64,000 nt of DNA from GCA-2684655 sp045105235 (GTDB taxonomy: Bacteria; Planctomycetota; UBA1135; UBA2386): positions 5,401 to 69,400 of the forward strand of contig JBGCDH010000028.1 in assembly GCA_045105235.1 (NCBI GenBank), read 5' to 3'. Numbering within the stretch: the stretch's first letter is position 1; every line of letters starts with the position of its first letter. A program made the position numbers and the translations under genes. Positions 60,859 through 64,000 of the stretch are shown here, one piece after another. The notes beneath the pieces are model-generated. The model did no database searches and was not told where the DNA came from. It saw only the letters and a list, made by a program, of their open reading frames with translations.

Positions 60859-60929
60859 GATGAATCGGGTCGTCCTCTTGAGGCGTTCTCCGACTGCTTT
60901 CAACGAAAGGACGCGTGCGCTGCAAGCAC

Positions 60930-61014
60930 GGGCGAATACCAAAGCGGCCAACTGGGTCAGACTGTAAATCTGATGGCTATGCCTTCGCAGGTTCGAATCC
61001 TGCTTCGCCCACCA
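60930..61014 (+). tRNA. tRNA-Tyr (anticodon GTA)
   Basis: Acceptor GGGCGAA pairs with TTCGCCC; anticodon GTA at 60964-60966; a long variable arm as expected for tRNA-Tyr; encoded CCA at 61012-61014. Confidence 0.95.
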
Positions 61015-61152
61015 CAAGCTGCTTCCCGATGGGGGAGTGGTAGCTGCGCACGCGGCTGACAAAGTGACGATGCCTGCTGGGCTGTGCCGCTGAGATTTTG
61101 CCACGCAAGATCTCCTCGCTGCACGTGGGCCAGTTGGTATGGGCGCGATGGC

Positions 61153-61226
61153 GCGGGTGTAGCTCAACGGTAGAGCCCCAGACTTCCAATCTGGTTGTGA
61201 GGGTTCGATTCCCTTCACCCGCTCCA
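61153..61226 (+). tRNA. tRNA-Gly (anticodon TCC)
   Basis: Acceptor GCGGGTG pairs with CACCCGC; anticodon TCC at 61185-61187 in a CTTCCAA loop; encoded CCA at 61224-61226. Confidence 0.95.
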
Positions 61227-61362
61227 CTGTTTGCTCTGGTTTGCCGTTCTTGCTCCGTTTGTCGTCGTCGATTCGCCGGCGGCGGGCCCGCAAGTCACGC
61301 TCTCTTCGTCCGCACGCTCTTTCTTTCGTTTGCTGGTCAGAGACCTCTGGCCATCTTTGTTT

Positions 61363-61437
61363 GCTGCTATAGCTCAGTGGTAGAGCACCTCCTTGGTAAG
61401 GAGGAGGTCGTGGGTTCAAGTCCCACTAGCAGCTCCA
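61363..61437 (+). tRNA. tRNA-Thr (anticodon GGT)
   Basis: Acceptor GCTGCTA pairs with TAGCAGC; anticodon GGT at 61395-61397; perfect anticodon stem CCTCC/GGAGG; encoded CCA at 61435-61437. It lies 85 bases before tuf. Confidence 0.95.
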
Positions 61438-61521
61438 CTTGACGTTCCGTTTGTTGGCCAATCCAAGGCCGGCGGAGACGTCTGCTAGTTTTTCTGTTCG
61501 ATATCTCCCCAGTCCACACTC

Positions 61522-62724
<1,203 letters not shown>

Positions 62725-62814
62725 GAGCGAGGATTCGCCCGACTTTGCCGGCAGGCGACTGCCGATACTGTCGAGCACCATGGAAGCCCGCGTGAAAGCG
62801 CGGTCTTTCGGCAA

Positions 62815-62890
62815 AGGGCAGTAGCACAATTGGTAGTGCAGTTGATTCCAAATCAACAGGTTGTGGGTTCGAGTCCTACCTGCCCTGCCA
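62815..62890 (+). tRNA. tRNA-Trp (anticodon CCA)
   Basis: Acceptor AGGGCAG pairs with CTGCCCT; anticodon CCA at 62848-62850 in loop TTCCAAA; encoded CCA end at 62888-62890. It lies between tuf and secE, a common location. Confidence 0.95.
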
Positions 62891-63035
62891 CTACGACGGC
62901 CGTGGCGTTTCGGCGCTGCGGCCGCTACGGTTTTTGGCCGCGCTTCATTCGGGGTGCGGTTTTCGTTTGGATTGAGCAGCACCCTGCGGCCAACCGGCCA
63001 TCCGGCTGAGTGCCGGCCGAGGGGGAGACAGACCC

Positions 63036-63473
63036 GTGAGCTATCGCAAGAAAGAAGGTCGCTACGCCCGCATGATCGCGTTTTGGAGCATCTGGCTCCT
63101 CGTGGGCTATGGCTGTTTCCACGGCGGCGGCCTCGCCGACAACCTCAACGTCTGGATGGGGGACTCCAACCAGACCTACATCGACCCGTTCCCGATTCTG
63201 GGCACGCTGAAGCTGTCGACGTGCATCGCGCTCGGCGTGTGGGCCGTGGTCGGCATCGCGATCTCGTGGGTGCTCAACCGCAAGGTGATCGCCGACACGC
63301 TGATCGATACCGAGGCGGAGATGACCAAGGTCTCCTGGCCGACGTGGACCGAGACCTGGCACGGCACGCTGGCCGTTGCGGTCATGGTGGTCGTGCTGTT
63401 GATCTTCCTCGTCCTCGTCGACCTCGGCCTCGCCCAGGTCATGGAGATGCTGCTTGTCCGTGGAGAAGCCTGA
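63036..63473 (+). CDS. secE: Preprotein translocase subunit SecE, long form
   Basis: SecE stabilises the SecY channel. The protein has 145 residues and starts at GTG 63036 with GGGGGAG about 8 bases upstream. The conserved SecE core is near the C-terminus: DTEAEMTKVSWPTWTETWHG followed by a long hydrophobic helix ending LGLAQVMEML. Two additional hydrophobic segments (about 14-30 and 58-80) precede it, so it is a long SecE of the kind I recall in planctomycetes and E. coli (three helices). The stop shares a base with the nusG start (TGATG). Confidence 0.93.
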   Translation: MSYRKKEGRYARMIAFWSIWLLVGYGCFHGGGLADNLNVWMGDSNQTYIDPFPILGTLKLSTCIALGVWAVVGIAISWVLNRKVIADTLIDTEAEMTKVSWPTWTETWHGTLAVAVMVVVLLIFLVLVDLGLAQVMEMLLVRGEA

Positions 63474-64000
63474 TGAAGCTTGAGTGGTACTTCCTACGCA
63501 TCCAGGTCGGTCGTGAAGACACGATTCGCCAGGCGATGATGCGCCGCCTCAAGCAGGCGGGCATCGAGGACAAGGTGCCGCAGATCGTCGTGCCGACCGA
63601 GACCATCCAGGATCACCGGGGTGGCAAGAAGGTCGTCAAGCGCAAGAAGCTGTATCCCGGCTACCTGATGGTCGAGATGGAGCTGACGGACGATGTCTGG
63701 TTTATCCTCCGCGAGACGCCGGGCTTCGGGGACTTTGTCGGTGGCCAGGCCCAGCCGACGCCGGCCAACCCCGACGACGTCGAAAAGGTGCTCGCGACCA
63801 TGGACTCCAGCAAGGAGCAGCCCAAGGTCGCCGTGCAGTTCAAGAAGGGCGACCGCGTCAAGATCAAGACCGGCGCCTTTGAGAACACCGACGCCATCGT
63901 CGAAGAGGTGCACGCCGACAAGGGCACGCTGGACGTCAGCGTGAACTTCTTTGGCCGTCCCACTCCGATGTCGCTCGGATACTGGGAAGTCGAGCTCATC
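63473..64000 (+). CDS. nusG: Transcription antitermination factor NusG, 3' partial
   Basis: NusG links RNA polymerase to the ribosome or Rho. It starts at ATG 63473, overlapping the secE stop by one base. The 176 residues in the window include the N-terminal NGN domain (EWYFLRIQVGREDTIRQAM, KLYPGYLMVEMELTDDVWF, and the ETPGFGDFVGG region) and most of the KOW domain (FKKGDRVKIKTGAFENTDAI). The last visible residues, FFGRPTPMSLGYWEVELI, are close to the usual end, so only a few codons lie outside the window. rplK would be expected next. Confidence 0.97.
   Translation, partial: MKLEWYFLRIQVGREDTIRQAMMRRLKQAGIEDKVPQIVVPTETIQDHRGGKKVVKRKKLYPGYLMVEMELTDDVWFILRETPGFGDFVGGQAQPTPANPDDVEKVLATMDSSKEQPKVAVQFKKGDRVKIKTGAFENTDAIVEEVHADKGTLDVSVNFFGRPTPMSLGYWEVELI

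Noticed and set aside
61438..61521. A separate promoter for tuf
   Set aside because: A TTGACG lies at 61439-61444, but no matching -10 element at a suitable distance was found, so I did not call one.

Overview
The window is a GC-rich, densely coded stretch of bacterial chromosome. It most likely comes from a member of the phylum Planctomycetota. The main support is EF-Tu, whose switch I region has the AKGGTVRD...TI..AHVEYE form I associate with planctomycetes instead of the usual ARGITIN form. The large secreted proteins, DUF1570-like peptidases and MCE proteins with a repeated C-terminal region also fit. Below phylum level I cannot place it. A Gram-negative envelope is indicated by Kdo activation (kdsB), an Mla-type lipid transport operon, a WaaP-like kinase and many lipobox signal peptides. 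I see no phage, insertion sequence, CRISPR array or obvious island.

Layout. 1-5,100: the end of tsaB, small membrane proteins, a GYF-domain/DUF2752 operon and two tandem paralogous small proteins. 5,280-8,530: a secreted HExxH peptidase coupled to a related protein that lacks the zinc motif. 9,020-12,050: lipoprotein-kdsB-pyrG. 12,338-15,844: pyruvate carboxylase. 16,003-19,416: a secreted subtilase. 19,738-27,516: leftward housekeeping genes hflX, nadB, secDF, rplS and trmD. 27,693-30,215: a secreted propeller-like protein. 30,510-33,430: a DUF2306 protein, riboflavin synthase and a GT-C-like membrane protein. 33,427-36,717: an S10 carboxypeptidase-like protein and a double-domain cyanophycinase-like protein. 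37,332-41,633: lipoprotein-mlaE-mlaF-mlaD. 41,833-44,794: enoyl-CoA hydratase and an ADP-forming acyl-CoA synthetase. 44,993-50,748: an acyltransferase, an ECF sigma factor coupled to a membrane LRR protein, and a hybrid histidine kinase. 50,834-55,180: a PQQ-repeat lipoprotein, trpS and a lipoprotein/TPR pair. 55,256-60,512: a WaaP-like kinase, an HU-type protein, a trans-sulfuration enzyme, a MutS2 without Smr domain and a receiver protein. 60,783-64,000: the tRNA-Thr/Tyr/Gly/Thr-tuf-tRNA-Trp-secE-nusG cluster, matching the conserved bacterial order.

Many neighbours overlap by 1-4 bases (ATGA, GTGA or TGATG), which suggests translational coupling and helps choose starts. The most unusual things are: an alanine in place of the near-invariant P-loop aspartate of EF-Tu; a lipoprotein built of WPF/WPL repeats coupled to the Mla permease; an ECF sigma factor coupled to an LRR membrane protein; a subtilase with Glu at the Asp position; a peptidase/pseudopeptidase pair; and at least nine short tandem-repeat arrays (8-22 bp units) at gene ends, in linkers and once inside trmD. 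I cannot show that any one of these is a previously undescribed system. The lipoprotein-Mla operon and the sigma/LRR pair are the best candidates.
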